Assembly: GCF_004920405.1 (NCBI RefSeq) | Contig: NZ_RFLV01000001.1 | Location: 1,488,001-1,552,000 of the forward strand | Direction of reading: 5' to 3' | DNA length: 64,000 bases | From: Pseudomonas leptonychotis | Lineage (GTDB): Bacteria > Pseudomonadota > Gammaproteobacteria > Pseudomonadales > Pseudomonadaceae | Shown: positions 35,698 through 43,393 of the stretch, piece after piece | Layout of the letters: each line of letters starts with the position of its first letter | Numbering within the stretch: the first letter of the stretch is position 1 | Translations under genes and position numbers: made by a program | The notes under the pieces: model-generated | Seen by the model: only the letters and a program-made list of their open reading frames with translations | What the model was told of the DNA's origin: nothing | The model's database searches: none

Positions 35698-36302
35698 AAA
35701 TATTTTACTTTTTTCTCTCACTAATACTTAGCAATGCATCAGTTGCAGAGAATGAAGCTGCTCTTTTTCAGTGCAGGGAAGCGATTACAGAGGGCAAAAG
35801 ATCATTAATATTATCGGCAGATAATATTAATTTTAGAATTCAAACATCACAGAGCACATGTGAATCACCTTTCGAATACCAGCGGCTGAAAAGTGACAGC
35901 GATAAATATTTGATTACATCATGGCCGACAAGTGAGGAGCTTGGTGTAAATGCTCAGCGCAAATTATACATGGCATCGACTGAGAGACCCGACGCAGAAT
36001 ATATTGGGTCAATTCCAGTCGCTGCTGAAATAGTGGCCGAGGGTAGGTACCGCAATATCTCGCAGGAGGGGGGGAGCATACATGAGACAATTTATTTCAT
36101 GCGTGATGCACAATTATATATTGAAAAGCCGAGCAAAGAATTAGTCATTGCAAATACGGAATGCGTTTACCTCCAAGGGAATCATAATGACTGTAAGCGC
36201 ATGACTGGAACCTTTGAAAATCCCATTTGCGTCTACAGTCATGATGGGGAAAAAACCTTGGCGGATATTTCGATTTGCTCGGAGCTTCTAAATTTCCAAT
36301 AA
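35694..36302 (+). CDS. AT-rich periplasmic protein, candidate immunity to the GH19-type effector
   Basis: The 202-residue protein starts within the effector's stop (ATGA). It has a signal peptide (KIFYFFLSLILSNASVA, cleavage before ENEA) and a mature domain with five or so cysteines (FQCREAI, STCESPF, NTECVYLQG, NDCKRM, ENPICVY, SICSELL). I do not recognise the family. The overlap, periplasmic location and low GC shared with the effector's C-terminus argue for an immunity protein that arrived together with it. The GC is far below that of the surrounding core genes. Confidence 0.6.
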   Translation: MKIFYFFLSLILSNASVAENEAALFQCREAITEGKRSLILSADNINFRIQTSQSTCESPFEYQRLKSDSDKYLITSWPTSEELGVNAQRKLYMASTERPDAEYIGSIPVAAEIVAEGRYRNISQEGGSIHETIYFMRDAQLYIEKPSKELVIANTECVYLQGNHNDCKRMTGTFENPICVYSHDGEKTLADISICSELLNFQ

Positions 36303-36512
36303 CTGATATTAGGGCAAATAGAACCGGGTAACTAAAGGGGTCGATGTTATTTATTTTGAACAGCTTAGGTCTTCGGCTGCTAGATAATTCACTCAGCCCC
36401 CTTTAATGATCAATTTACTAATGCTCCGATCATCAAGCCTTGATTGCGAGGAACGCACAGAATTAAGGGCCATCCTCAGAGAGGAATCCTCGGCCAAGGG
36501 AATCCTTACACT

Positions 36513-37271
36513 ATGAAGCACAAGCTGTGTGCCACGCTGCTTTCTCTTGCGCTAACCACCACCATACATGCGCAAACGTACACCGCCGCAGCCAATAGGG
36601 CTGAAATCACTGAGACCTACCGAGCGGATATGAGCACCGGCCAGTTGACGATCAGCTGGAGAAAAGAAGCCAAGGTCTTCGCAGACATCGTTGGTTACTC
36701 AGGCCAGAGCTCCAGAACCCTTGTCTCGTTCAACGGTGCTCCCGCACTGACCTACGAAAACACCGCATCGAGCACGTCTTTCGAGGTGTTCTACACCCTC
36801 TCGCTCAAAGACCAAGTCCCGGTCATAGATTGTGTGTACGGCAATATCCGCAACGCGCAGAACGGCGTATCCATCCGCAAGGCTGTGTGCAATCTGAATA
36901 AGCCACTGTCGAGCGAGTACCAGGATCTGATTTTCGCCTACTCAGACAAGTGGATCGAGGCCTCCAACGCGGTTTCTCTACAGTCCGTGTTGGTCGAGCC
37001 TTTCCAGCCAGCCGAGGCGCCCCTTGGCCGCCTGGGTGAGGTCGATGTGGCATTGCGCTACAACACGGTCGACGAGCTGATGTCGGCGGCTCCCAAGACC
37101 ATCGCGACAGCGGGAGAGAAAACCCATGAAGTGAGCAGCGACAACGCTTATTTCGTGTATGACGCGGACGGCACTACTCCGCTGGCGCTGGACGTGGAGA
37201 TGGATCCCGCCAAACACGTGCTGAAACGCCTGACATCGACGGAGCTGCTGCGCGCCATCGGGGCCAACTGA
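36513..37271 (+). CDS. Unknown periplasmic protein at the end of the T6SS locus
   Basis: The start ATG 36513 gives 252 residues with a clear signal peptide (KHKLCATLLSLALTTTIHA, cleavage before QTYT). The frame runs upstream to 36444, but that extra part has no signal-like features. The mature protein is beta-rich with two cysteines (VIDCVYGNIRNAQ, RKAVCNLNKP) and ends VLKRLTSTELLRAIGAN. I do not recognise it. GC has returned to the local average. It may be a further immunity protein or unrelated. The 210-bp gap before it (36303-36512) is AT-rich and contains an AAAGGGG/CCCCTTT dyad (about 36,334 and 36,400) but no gene. Confidence 0.6.
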   Translation: MKHKLCATLLSLALTTTIHAQTYTAAANRAEITETYRADMSTGQLTISWRKEAKVFADIVGYSGQSSRTLVSFNGAPALTYENTASSTSFEVFYTLSLKDQVPVIDCVYGNIRNAQNGVSIRKAVCNLNKPLSSEYQDLIFAYSDKWIEASNAVSLQSVLVEPFQPAEAPLGRLGEVDVALRYNTVDELMSAAPKTIATAGEKTHEVSSDNAYFVYDADGTTPLALDVEMDPAKHVLKRLTSTELLRAIGAN

Positions 37272-37295
37272 AACCAGTATCAGCTGAAGCGCAAG

Positions 37296-37320
37296 ATGTG
37301 CCGGAAGAACACCGGCACAT
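37296..37320. terminator. Hairpin between convergent genes
   Basis: A perfect 9-bp stem, ATGTGCCGG (37296-37304) with CCGGCACAT (37312-37320), has a 7-base loop. It lies between the T6SS locus (+) and the DUF3299 gene (-). No T-run follows on either strand, so it may be a weak or factor-assisted terminator. Confidence 0.5.
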
Positions 37321-37325
37321 AACCG

Positions 37326-37859
37326 TTACAGATCGCTTTCCTCCACAACCCGCACCACATCCGCCTCCAACGCATACGCCGCATCCGCCAGCTCGTTGTT
37401 GACCTGTTCGACCTGCAGCGTGCCGCTGACCCACAGCGGTGCGTAGATGTCTTCCAGCTCAATGCCTTTGGGGTAGCGCACCAAAACCAGCTGATTCGGT
37501 GGCGGCGGTGGGACGTGGATGCAGGCGCCGGGGTATGGCACCAGGAAGAACAGCGTGCTGCGGCCTTGGCTGTTGGTTTCCAGCGGCACGGGGTAGCCGC
37601 CAAGACGCAGGGTTTTGCCATCCAGCGCAGCAACGGTATTGGTGGAGTACATCACCGCTGGCAAGTTTTTGTCCTGCTGCTTGAGGCCGCCGGGGTTGTA
37701 GAACTCGCTGTCTTGCTCGGAGCCTTGATGGTCGATTTCCGGCATGGCTTCCAATGCCGCCCGATCTTGCGGCGGCATCAATTCAAGCCAATCGGTTTCC
37801 GGCAACTCGGCGCAGGCCAGGGTGCTTATAAACAACAGTGGCAACAGCAGGTAGCGCAT
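37326..37859 (-). CDS. DUF3299-type secreted protein
   Basis: From ATG 37859 the protein has 177 residues: a signal peptide RYLLLPLLFISTLACA cleaved before ELPETDW, then WLELMPPQDRAALEAMPEID, PVPLETNSQGRSTLFFLVPY, and PGACIHVPPPPPNQLVLVRY. The GACIHVPPPPPN motif is characteristic of the DUF3299 family as I remember it. It is probably periplasmic; the function is unknown. The GTG at 37871 would add four residues. Its downstream end faces the T6SS locus across a hairpin. Confidence 0.75.
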   Translation of the reverse strand: MRYLLLPLLFISTLACAELPETDWLELMPPQDRAALEAMPEIDHQGSEQDSEFYNPGGLKQQDKNLPAVMYSTNTVAALDGKTLRLGGYPVPLETNSQGRSTLFFLVPYPGACIHVPPPPPNQLVLVRYPKGIELEDIYAPLWVSGTLQVEQVNNELADAAYALEADVVRVVEESDL

Positions 37860-37893
37860 TAGTTGGCTCACATAACGATTGGATGAGGGCTTA

Positions 37894-38139
37894 TCAGTCC
37901 TTTTTCACCGCCGCATAAATAACCAGCAACACCACTGCGCCGATCACCGCGCCGATAAAACCCGCGGTTTCGCCGGCCTGATAGATACCCAGCGCTTGAC
38001 CGCCATAGGTTGCGGCGATAGAGCCGCCGACGCCGAGCAGGATGGTCATGATCCAGCCCATGCTGTCGTTGCCAGGCTTGAGAAAACGAGCCAGCAAGCC
38101 AACGATCAGGCCGATAAAAATAGTGCCGATGATGCTCAT
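37894..38139 (-). CDS. GlsB/YeaQ/YmgE family membrane protein
   Basis: The 81-residue protein from ATG 38139 (GGAG 8 bases before) consists of three hydrophobic segments rich in Gly: IGTIFIGLIVGLLARFLKPG, GWIMTILLGVGGSIAATYGG and GFIGAVIGAVVLLVIYAAV. This is the transglycosylase-associated/GlsB pattern of small inner-membrane proteins linked to stress. A GTG at 38148 would add three residues. It is separate from purK, which begins 114 bp away. Confidence 0.88.
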   Translation of the reverse strand: MSIIGTIFIGLIVGLLARFLKPGNDSMGWIMTILLGVGGSIAATYGGQALGIYQAGETAGFIGAVIGAVVLLVIYAAVKKD

Positions 38140-38252
38140 GCGATTCACTCCAAGTCAGTTGCGGGTCAGCCATAGTGGCGTTAGGCAATCAGACGGGAAT
38201 CCGCCAGCAAGGTTCAATCTGACGCCACCGCATAGGCGGCGTCAGATTGTGC

Positions 38253-39338
38253 TCAACCCTTGGCGATCAGCGCTTCGACCACGGCAATCTGCTTGTCCAG
38301 CGTGGCGCGATCCACGCAGCGCAGGGTGGCGTGGCCAACCTTGCGCCCAGCCTTGAAGGCTTTGCCGTAGTGATGCAGGTGGCAGTCGTCGATGGCAATA
38401 ACCTGCTCCACCGGCGGCACGCTGCCGAGGAAGTTGAGCATGGCGCTCTCGCCGATCTTGGCGGTCGAGCCCAGCGGCAAACCGGCAACGGCGCGCAGGT
38501 GGTTTTCGAACTGGCTGCACTCGGCGCCTTCGATGGTCCAGTGCCCGGAGTTGTGCACGCGTGGGGCAATTTCGTTGGCTTTCAGGCCACCATCGACTTC
38601 AAAGAACTCGAAGGCCAGCACGCCGACGTAATCGAGCTTGGTCAGCACGCGGCCAACGTAGTCCTCGGCCAGCGCCTGCAACGGATGATCGGTGCTGGCA
38701 ATGGACAGCGCCAGCACGCCGCTGTCGTGGCGGTTATGCACCAGCGGGTAGAAGCGCGTTTCGCCATCACGGGCACGCACCGCCACCAGCGACACCTCAC
38801 CCGTGAAGGGCACGAAGCCTTCCAGCAAGCACGGCACGCTACCCAGCTCGGCGAAGGCGCCAGTCACGTCTTCGGGCTTGCGCATCACCTTCTGGCCCTT
38901 GCCGTCGTAACCCAGGGTGCGGGTCTTCATCACGGCCGGTAAACCGATGCTTGCCACGGCTGCGTCGAGGTCAGCCTGCGACTGGATATCGGCGAAATCC
39001 GGGGTGGGAATGCCCAGGTCCTTGAACATGGACTTTTCAAACCAGCGATCACGAGCGATGCGCAGGGCTTCGGCGCTCGGATAGACCGGCACGAACTGCG
39101 AGAGGAAGGCCACGGTCTCGGCCGGCACACTTTCGAACTCGAAGGTCACCAAGTCGACTTCATCGGCCAGCTGACGCAGGTGATCCTGGTCGCCATAATC
39201 GGCGCGGATATGCTCGCCCAACGCTTGCGCGCAGGCATCCGGAGCAGGATCGAGGAAGGCGAAGTTCATCCCCAGCGGGGTGCCTGCCAGGGCCAACATG
39301 CGACCCAGTTGGCCGCCACCGATTACGCCGATTTTCAT
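38253..39338 (-). CDS. purK: 5-(carboxyamino)imidazole ribonucleotide synthase PurK
   Basis: The 361-residue ATP-grasp enzyme carboxylates AIR with ATP and bicarbonate to N5-CAIR in purine synthesis. It begins KIGVIGGGQLGRMLALAG and contains VTFEFESVPAETVAFL, then VMKTRTLGYDGKGQ, GFVPFTGEVSLVAVR and NEIAPRVHNSGHWTIEGA, all family signatures. Length is normal. It sits 3 bp behind purE on the minus strand, the usual purEK operon of Pseudomonas. Confidence 0.97.
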   Translation of the reverse strand: MKIGVIGGGQLGRMLALAGTPLGMNFAFLDPAPDACAQALGEHIRADYGDQDHLRQLADEVDLVTFEFESVPAETVAFLSQFVPVYPSAEALRIARDRWFEKSMFKDLGIPTPDFADIQSQADLDAAVASIGLPAVMKTRTLGYDGKGQKVMRKPEDVTGAFAELGSVPCLLEGFVPFTGEVSLVAVRARDGETRFYPLVHNRHDSGVLALSIASTDHPLQALAEDYVGRVLTKLDYVGVLAFEFFEVDGGLKANEIAPRVHNSGHWTIEGAECSQFENHLRAVAGLPLGSTAKIGESAMLNFLGSVPPVEQVIAIDDCHLHHYGKAFKAGRKVGHATLRCVDRATLDKQIAVVEALIAKG

Positions 39339-39341
39339 GGG

Positions 39342-39833
39342 TTAAGCCTCACGCGGGTCCGGATTTTCCAACACGGTTTCAGTCTGCTCCTGACGGAACT
39401 GCTTGAGCGCCGTGTGGAATTGCGGGTGCTGGTGGCCGAGGATGCTCGCGGCGAGTAGCGCGGCGTTGACCGCACCGGCCTTGCCGATGGCCAGGGTAGC
39501 GACCGGAATGCCAGCCGGCATCTGCACGATCGACAGCAGCGAATCGACACCCGAGAGGACGGCCGATTGAACCGGCACGCCAAGCACCGGCAAATGAGTC
39601 TTCGCCGCACACATACCCGGCAGGTGCGCCGCGCCGCCAGCGCCGGCGATGATCACCTGAATGCCGCGTTCGTCAGCTTGCTCGGCATACTGGAACAACA
39701 GGTCCGGGGTGCGGTGGGCGGAAACCACCTTCACTTCGTACGGAATGCCCAGCTTGTCCAGCATATCGGCGGTGTGGCTAAGGGTGGACCAATCGGACTT
39801 GGAGCCCATGATCACGCCAACCAGTGCGCTCAT
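39342..39833 (-). CDS. purE: N5-CAIR mutase PurE (class I)
   Basis: From ATG 39833 the protein has 163 residues, the normal class I PurE length. Motifs are [43 protein letters not shown] and [20 protein letters not shown]. It converts N5-CAIR to CAIR, the step after PurK. The frame stays open upstream for about 58 codons, but the conserved start and the hairpin leader argue for 39833. purK follows in the same operon. Confidence 0.97.
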   Translation of the reverse strand: MSALVGVIMGSKSDWSTLSHTADMLDKLGIPYEVKVVSAHRTPDLLFQYAEQADERGIQVIIAGAGGAAHLPGMCAAKTHLPVLGVPVQSAVLSGVDSLLSIVQMPAGIPVATLAIGKAGAVNAALLAASILGHQHPQFHTALKQFRQEQTETVLENPDPREA

Positions 39834-39870
39834 CGTCGTGCCTCTTCTCAATTGCGCCCGCAGGCGCGGC

Positions 39871-39910
39871 AAAAACCAACAAGCCACGCGGGAAAACCGG
39901 CGTGGCTTGT
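39871..39910 (-). terminator. Hairpin plus T-run in the purE leader, possible attenuator
   Basis: An 11-bp stem, ACAAGCCACGC (39879-39889) with GCGTGGCTTGT (39900-39910), has a small GG/CC-closed loop. Read on the minus strand it is followed by TTGGTTTTT and then, 37 bases on, the purE start. It has intrinsic-terminator form but lies before rather than after the operon, which suggests attenuation or a terminator for a transcript entering from upstream. On the plus strand a weaker TTTT follows. Confidence 0.5.
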
Positions 39911-40130
39911 GTGCGATTTTCAGCCGGTGCGACCGGCCAAAGGCCGCGCAGTATACCGTAAAGCCCCGGCAGGCGGGCACCCGCGCCAACCGTTTGTCGA
40001 AGGGCATGCTGCCGCCCTGCAGATTGATCTAAACAGCCCGAACACAGGCACCACGAGCAGACCTGGCGCACAAATCGCGGCCAATGGCCTGGCTATACTG
40101 GGCGTTCTTTTAATTACCCAGGACACCACC

Positions 40131-40925
40131 ATGACAAGGCTGTCACTGCTACTCGCCGCTTCACTGCTCACCCTCAACGCCAGCGCCCTCGAACTGGCTA
40201 AATACCCGCAAGTATTCGATGCAGGCAAAGGCATCAGCGTGATCGTTGCACCCAGCAGCGACGGTGAGCAGGCACTGATCCAGGTCAGCGGCATCAACCA
40301 CCCGCTGGATGAGGTGGTGCTACTTACCGCTATCAAGGACCGCGGCAACGACGACCGCGACTACACCACCACCCTCGATGGCAGCGCCTACAACATGCTG
40401 ATCAAGCGTCAGGGCTGGGGTGGCGAGCGATATCAGCTGTACCTGCCGAGCACCGACGGCTTCGAGCTGGGCTTCGATGAAACCAAGAGCAAAGAAACCA
40501 AACCTGCCAGCCTGCTGGCACTCTACGAGCAGCAGAAGAAAAAGGGCATTCAGGACAAGCTGAGCAGCTTCGACCGGGAAAAGCGCGTGGCCGACTTCAC
40601 CCAGCAGCTGCAGCAGATCGACCAGGACGCCTCGAAGGCCTGCGGCACCCCGCTGGTCACGAAGGTTGAGTGGAGCGCCATCGACGACGACAAACTCAAA
40701 CGTCTCAGCGTGCCGAGCTTCTGCGGAGAAGTGGCCAGCCAGCTGGCCAGCTTGTGCCAGAACGGTGATGAGCAAAAGGCTGTCGCCAAGGGCCTGAAAA
40801 CCGTGCAGTGCAGCTTTGCGCAGAAGCTCAAGCTGCGCGAAAACGATGCGACCCTGAGCTTTACCACCCACGAGAAAGCACCCAATCAGGGCGACTTTAT
40901 CAACGCATTTCTGCGTAATCGCTAA
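40131..40925 (+). CDS. Unknown exported protein
   Basis: ATG 40131 gives 264 residues with a signal peptide (TRLSLLLAASLLTLNASA, cleavage before LELA). The mature protein has an N-terminal beta-rich half (GISVIVAPSSDGEQALIQVS, GWGGERYQLYLPSTDG). A charged helical middle follows (KKKGIQDKLSSFDREKRVADF), then a half with four cysteines. I do not recognise a named family. It diverges from purE. The open frame upstream of 40131 overlaps purE antisense and is not credible as coding. Confidence 0.7.
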   Translation: MTRLSLLLAASLLTLNASALELAKYPQVFDAGKGISVIVAPSSDGEQALIQVSGINHPLDEVVLLTAIKDRGNDDRDYTTTLDGSAYNMLIKRQGWGGERYQLYLPSTDGFELGFDETKSKETKPASLLALYEQQKKKGIQDKLSSFDREKRVADFTQQLQQIDQDASKACGTPLVTKVEWSAIDDDKLKRLSVPSFCGEVASQLASLCQNGDEQKAVAKGLKTVQCSFAQKLKLRENDATLSFTTHEKAPNQGDFINAFLRNR

Positions 40926-41026
40926 ATTCGGCTAGACCGCAGCGTCCCGGATAGCCCTGGACAGCTGCGGTGCCGCGGCATAGTTCTTGCGTCATTCAGG
41001 CATTCTGAACTGCTGCGGTTGCCCCG

Positions 41027-42019
41027 ATGTTGCACGCCCACCTGACTACCCTGCATGTGGTTTCGCTAATCCTGGAAATTTTTGCCACACAACCCGAACT
41101 GACCGAGCAGTTATTGGCTGGCAGCGGCATTGCTGCGGCTGACCTGGACTGCGCCGACACGCGCATCACCCGCACCCAGGAGTTGCAGGTTTGCGCCAAC
41201 GCGCTGCAGCTGCGCAGTGATCTGGGCCTGGAGCTGGGCCGGCGCATGCATGTGTCGGCCTATGGCATGGTCGGTTACGCCGCGCTCTCCAGTGCCACCT
41301 TTGGTGACGCCTGGCGGCTGATGCTGCAATACCCGGCCCTGCTCGGCACGTACTTCAAGCTGGATATGCACCTCGAGGGTGAGCTGGCCTGGGTTAGCGC
41401 CAGCGACTACCAGCACAGCCCGGCGCTGGAAGTGTTCAACCTGGAAATGTGCCTGGCCTCGCTCAAACTGATCAGCGACGACCTGCTCGGCCAGCCTCTA
41501 ACGCTTAGCGCCGCGCAGTTTCGCTATGCAGAGCCGGAGTACAGCGCGCGCTACCCGCATAACTTCGCCTGCCCACTGCAGTTCGATGCCGCGCGCAACG
41601 CTTTCGCCTTTCCCGCCAGCTGGCTACAGCAACCACTGCCGTTGGCCGATGCGGTAACCCACCGCGAAATGCTCGAACGCTGCCGCAAGCAGAATAGCGA
41701 GTTCAACACCCGTCAAGCCTGGCTCGCACGCATCCGCCAGCTACTGGCCGAACAGCTCACTGCACCACCCGGCCTGGAGCAGCTGGCACAACAGATGCAC
41801 TGCTCGCCACGCTCCCTGCGCCGTCACTTGCAGGAGCTCGGCACGCACTACCAAGAGCTGCTCGACGAGTTGCGCTTCGAGCGGGCAAAAACCCTGCTCG
41901 GCCAGGAAGACTGGCCAATTTGCCGGATTGCCGAATACCTCGGTTTTAGTGAAACCGCCAGTTTCCGCCATGCCTTCCAGCGCTGGAGCGGCGTGCCGCC
42001 GAGCCGTTTTCGCGCTTAA
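41027..42019 (+). CDS. AraC-family transcriptional regulator
   Basis: The 330-residue protein has an N-terminal ligand-binding domain of the Arabinose_bd type (about 20-205; YGMVGYAALSSATFGDAWRL). It ends in a C-terminal double HTH (about 240-330; LEQLAQQMHCSPRSLRRHLQ and ICRIAEYLGFSETASFRHAF then RWSGVPPSRFR). It stands just before the acetylpolyamine amidohydrolase and a polyamine-binding protein, which suggests control by polyamines or their derivatives. The intervening 314 bp are filled with repeats, so it may not be cotranscribed with them. Confidence 0.9.
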   Translation: MLHAHLTTLHVVSLILEIFATQPELTEQLLAGSGIAAADLDCADTRITRTQELQVCANALQLRSDLGLELGRRMHVSAYGMVGYAALSSATFGDAWRLMLQYPALLGTYFKLDMHLEGELAWVSASDYQHSPALEVFNLEMCLASLKLISDDLLGQPLTLSAAQFRYAEPEYSARYPHNFACPLQFDAARNAFAFPASWLQQPLPLADAVTHREMLERCRKQNSEFNTRQAWLARIRQLLAEQLTAPPGLEQLAQQMHCSPRSLRRHLQELGTHYQELLDELRFERAKTLLGQEDWPICRIAEYLGFSETASFRHAFQRWSGVPPSRFRA

Positions 42020-42036
42020 GTACATGGCGCAGAGAA

Positions 42037-42112
42037 GTAGGGTGGATGACGCCTTACCCATCCACCAAGCCATGGCAAAGCCGGTGGATGAAAAGAGCGC
42101 CATCCACCCTAC
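42037..42112. repeat. GTAGGGTGGATG fold-back repeat, copy 1
   Basis: Perfect 12-bp outer arms, GTAGGGTGGATG (42037-42048) and CATCCACCCTAC (42101-42112), enclose an inner pair CATCCACC (42059-42066) and GGTGGATG (42083-42090). The core octamer therefore occurs four times in alternating orientation. The same element recurs at 45602-45682. It follows the AraC gene by 17 bp. Confidence 0.85.
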
Positions 42113-42145
42113 AGCCTGCCCCCGCTCCAGCCGTGATCGGGTTTT

Positions 42146-42207
42146 GTGGGAGGGGCTTCAGCCGCGACAACCGCTTTTAAACAGCTCGCCGCTAAAGCGC
42201 CTCCCAC
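42146..42207. repeat. REP pair (Pseudomonas type), copy 1
   Basis: The halves GTGGGAGGGGCTTCAGCCG (from 42146) and, inverted, CGCCGCTAAAGCGCCTCCCAC (ending 42207; first base dropped here for length) form a REP doublet with a short spacer. The same two halves recur in opposite order at 45715-45761. With the element at 42037 this accounts for nearly the whole gap 42020-42333 between araC-type regulator and amidohydrolase; no gene is visible there. Confidence 0.85.
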
Positions 42208-42333
42208 GGAGCTCCGCCCATGGCCGCCGATTTTGGCCACTTCGATCCCCTTTTGGCCGTTGTCAGCGTTCAACCGCAGCGCATTAGCTGCGAACAATGG
42301 TGGCCAGAACAACAACGCCTGGGAGCCACCCGC

Positions 42334-43362
42334 ATGCTGACCTTTTACAGCGACGACCATCACCTGCACCACGGCAGCTGCGAGCTGATCGACGGCCAAC
42401 TGATGCCGTGTTTCGAGAAGCCGCAACGCGCTGACCATATTCTGCAGCGGGTTAAAGATCGGCAGCTTGGCGACATCCTCGCGCCGACAGACTTCGGCCG
42501 CGCACCGATTGAGCGCATCCACAGCGCCGCCTACCTGGATTTTTTCAAAGGAGCCTGGGATCGCTGGCAAGCGCAAAATGGCACTGGTGATCTGCTGCCA
42601 TTCACCTGGCCAGCGCGCACTTTGCGCCCAGTAATCCCCACCGACCTGCATGGCCAGCTCGGCTATTACAGCTTCGACGGCGGCGCACCGATTACCGCTG
42701 GTACTTGGCAAGCGGCTTATAGCGCCGCGCAAGTCGCACTCAGCGCCCAGCAGGAAATCTCAAATGGCGCACACAGTGCCTTCGCCCTGTGCCGCCCACC
42801 GGGTCACCACGCTGCAGGCGAGTTGATGGGTGGCTACTGCTACCTGAACAACGCCGCCATCTCCGCCCAGGCATTCCTCGATCAGGGCAAACAGCGCGTG
42901 GCTATCCTCGATGTCGATTACCACCACGGCAACGGCACGCAAGACATTTTCTATACGCGGGGTGACGTGCTGTTCACCTCGATCCACGGCGACCCAGCCG
43001 AGGAATTCCCGTTCTTTCTTGGCTACAGCGATGAACGTGGTGAAGGAGCAGGTGAAGGCTGCAACTTTAACTACCCGTTACCCATGGGCAGCCCGTGGGC
43101 TGTGTGGAGCGCGGCGCTGGATGAAGCCTGTCAGCGCATTGCCGAATTTGATGCCGAGATCATCGTCGTCTCGTTGGGCGTGGACACCTTCAAGGATGAC
43201 CCCATCTCCCAATTCAAACTCGACAGCCCGGATTATCTGGCCATCGGCAAGCGCATCGCCGCCCTGGGCAAACCGACACTGTTTGTCATGGAAGGCGGCT
43301 ATGCCGTCGAGGCCATTGGCGTCAACGCAGTGAATGTTCTGGAAGGCTTCGAGGGCGCTTAA
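42334..43362 (+). CDS. aphA: Acetylpolyamine amidohydrolase (histone-deacetylase superfamily)
   Basis: ATG 42334 (GGGAG upstream) gives 342 residues, the length of P. aeruginosa AphA-type enzymes. The zinc site is complete: Asp195 and His197 in ILDVDYHHGNGTQD, and Asp284 in SLGVDTFKDDP. The catalytic His pair is His158-His159 in RPPGHHAAGELMGGYCY, and the Tyr lies in FVMEGGYAVE. The enzyme removes acetyl groups from acetylputrescine, acetylcadaverine and similar amines in the cytoplasm. The next gene, an exported polyamine-binding protein, starts 31 bp later, so import and deacetylation are probably coupled. Codons upstream of 42334 run into REP sequence and are not coding. Confidence 0.95.
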   Translation: MLTFYSDDHHLHHGSCELIDGQLMPCFEKPQRADHILQRVKDRQLGDILAPTDFGRAPIERIHSAAYLDFFKGAWDRWQAQNGTGDLLPFTWPARTLRPVIPTDLHGQLGYYSFDGGAPITAGTWQAAYSAAQVALSAQQEISNGAHSAFALCRPPGHHAAGELMGGYCYLNNAAISAQAFLDQGKQRVAILDVDYHHGNGTQDIFYTRGDVLFTSIHGDPAEEFPFFLGYSDERGEGAGEGCNFNYPLPMGSPWAVWSAALDEACQRIAEFDAEIIVVSLGVDTFKDDPISQFKLDSPDYLAIGKRIAALGKPTLFVMEGGYAVEAIGVNAVNVLEGFEGA

Positions 43363-43393
43363 ACCCTCCTTAAATGACCCACGGGTGACCACC

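Noticed and set aside
36330..36410. AAAGGGG...CCCCTTT dyad as a terminator after the AT-rich immunity candidate
   Set aside because: The arms are about 60 bases apart with an irregular interior, so a stable terminator hairpin cannot be claimed.
1064..37271. An hcp (tssD) gene within the T6SS locus
   Set aside because: No Hcp-like protein of about 170 residues is present in any frame; the cargo proteins of similar size have signal peptides or PAAR features.
39567..40130. Plus-strand coding upstream of the exported protein at 40131, antisense to purE
   Set aside because: The signal peptide starts exactly at 40131, and the upstream text is the complement of purE.
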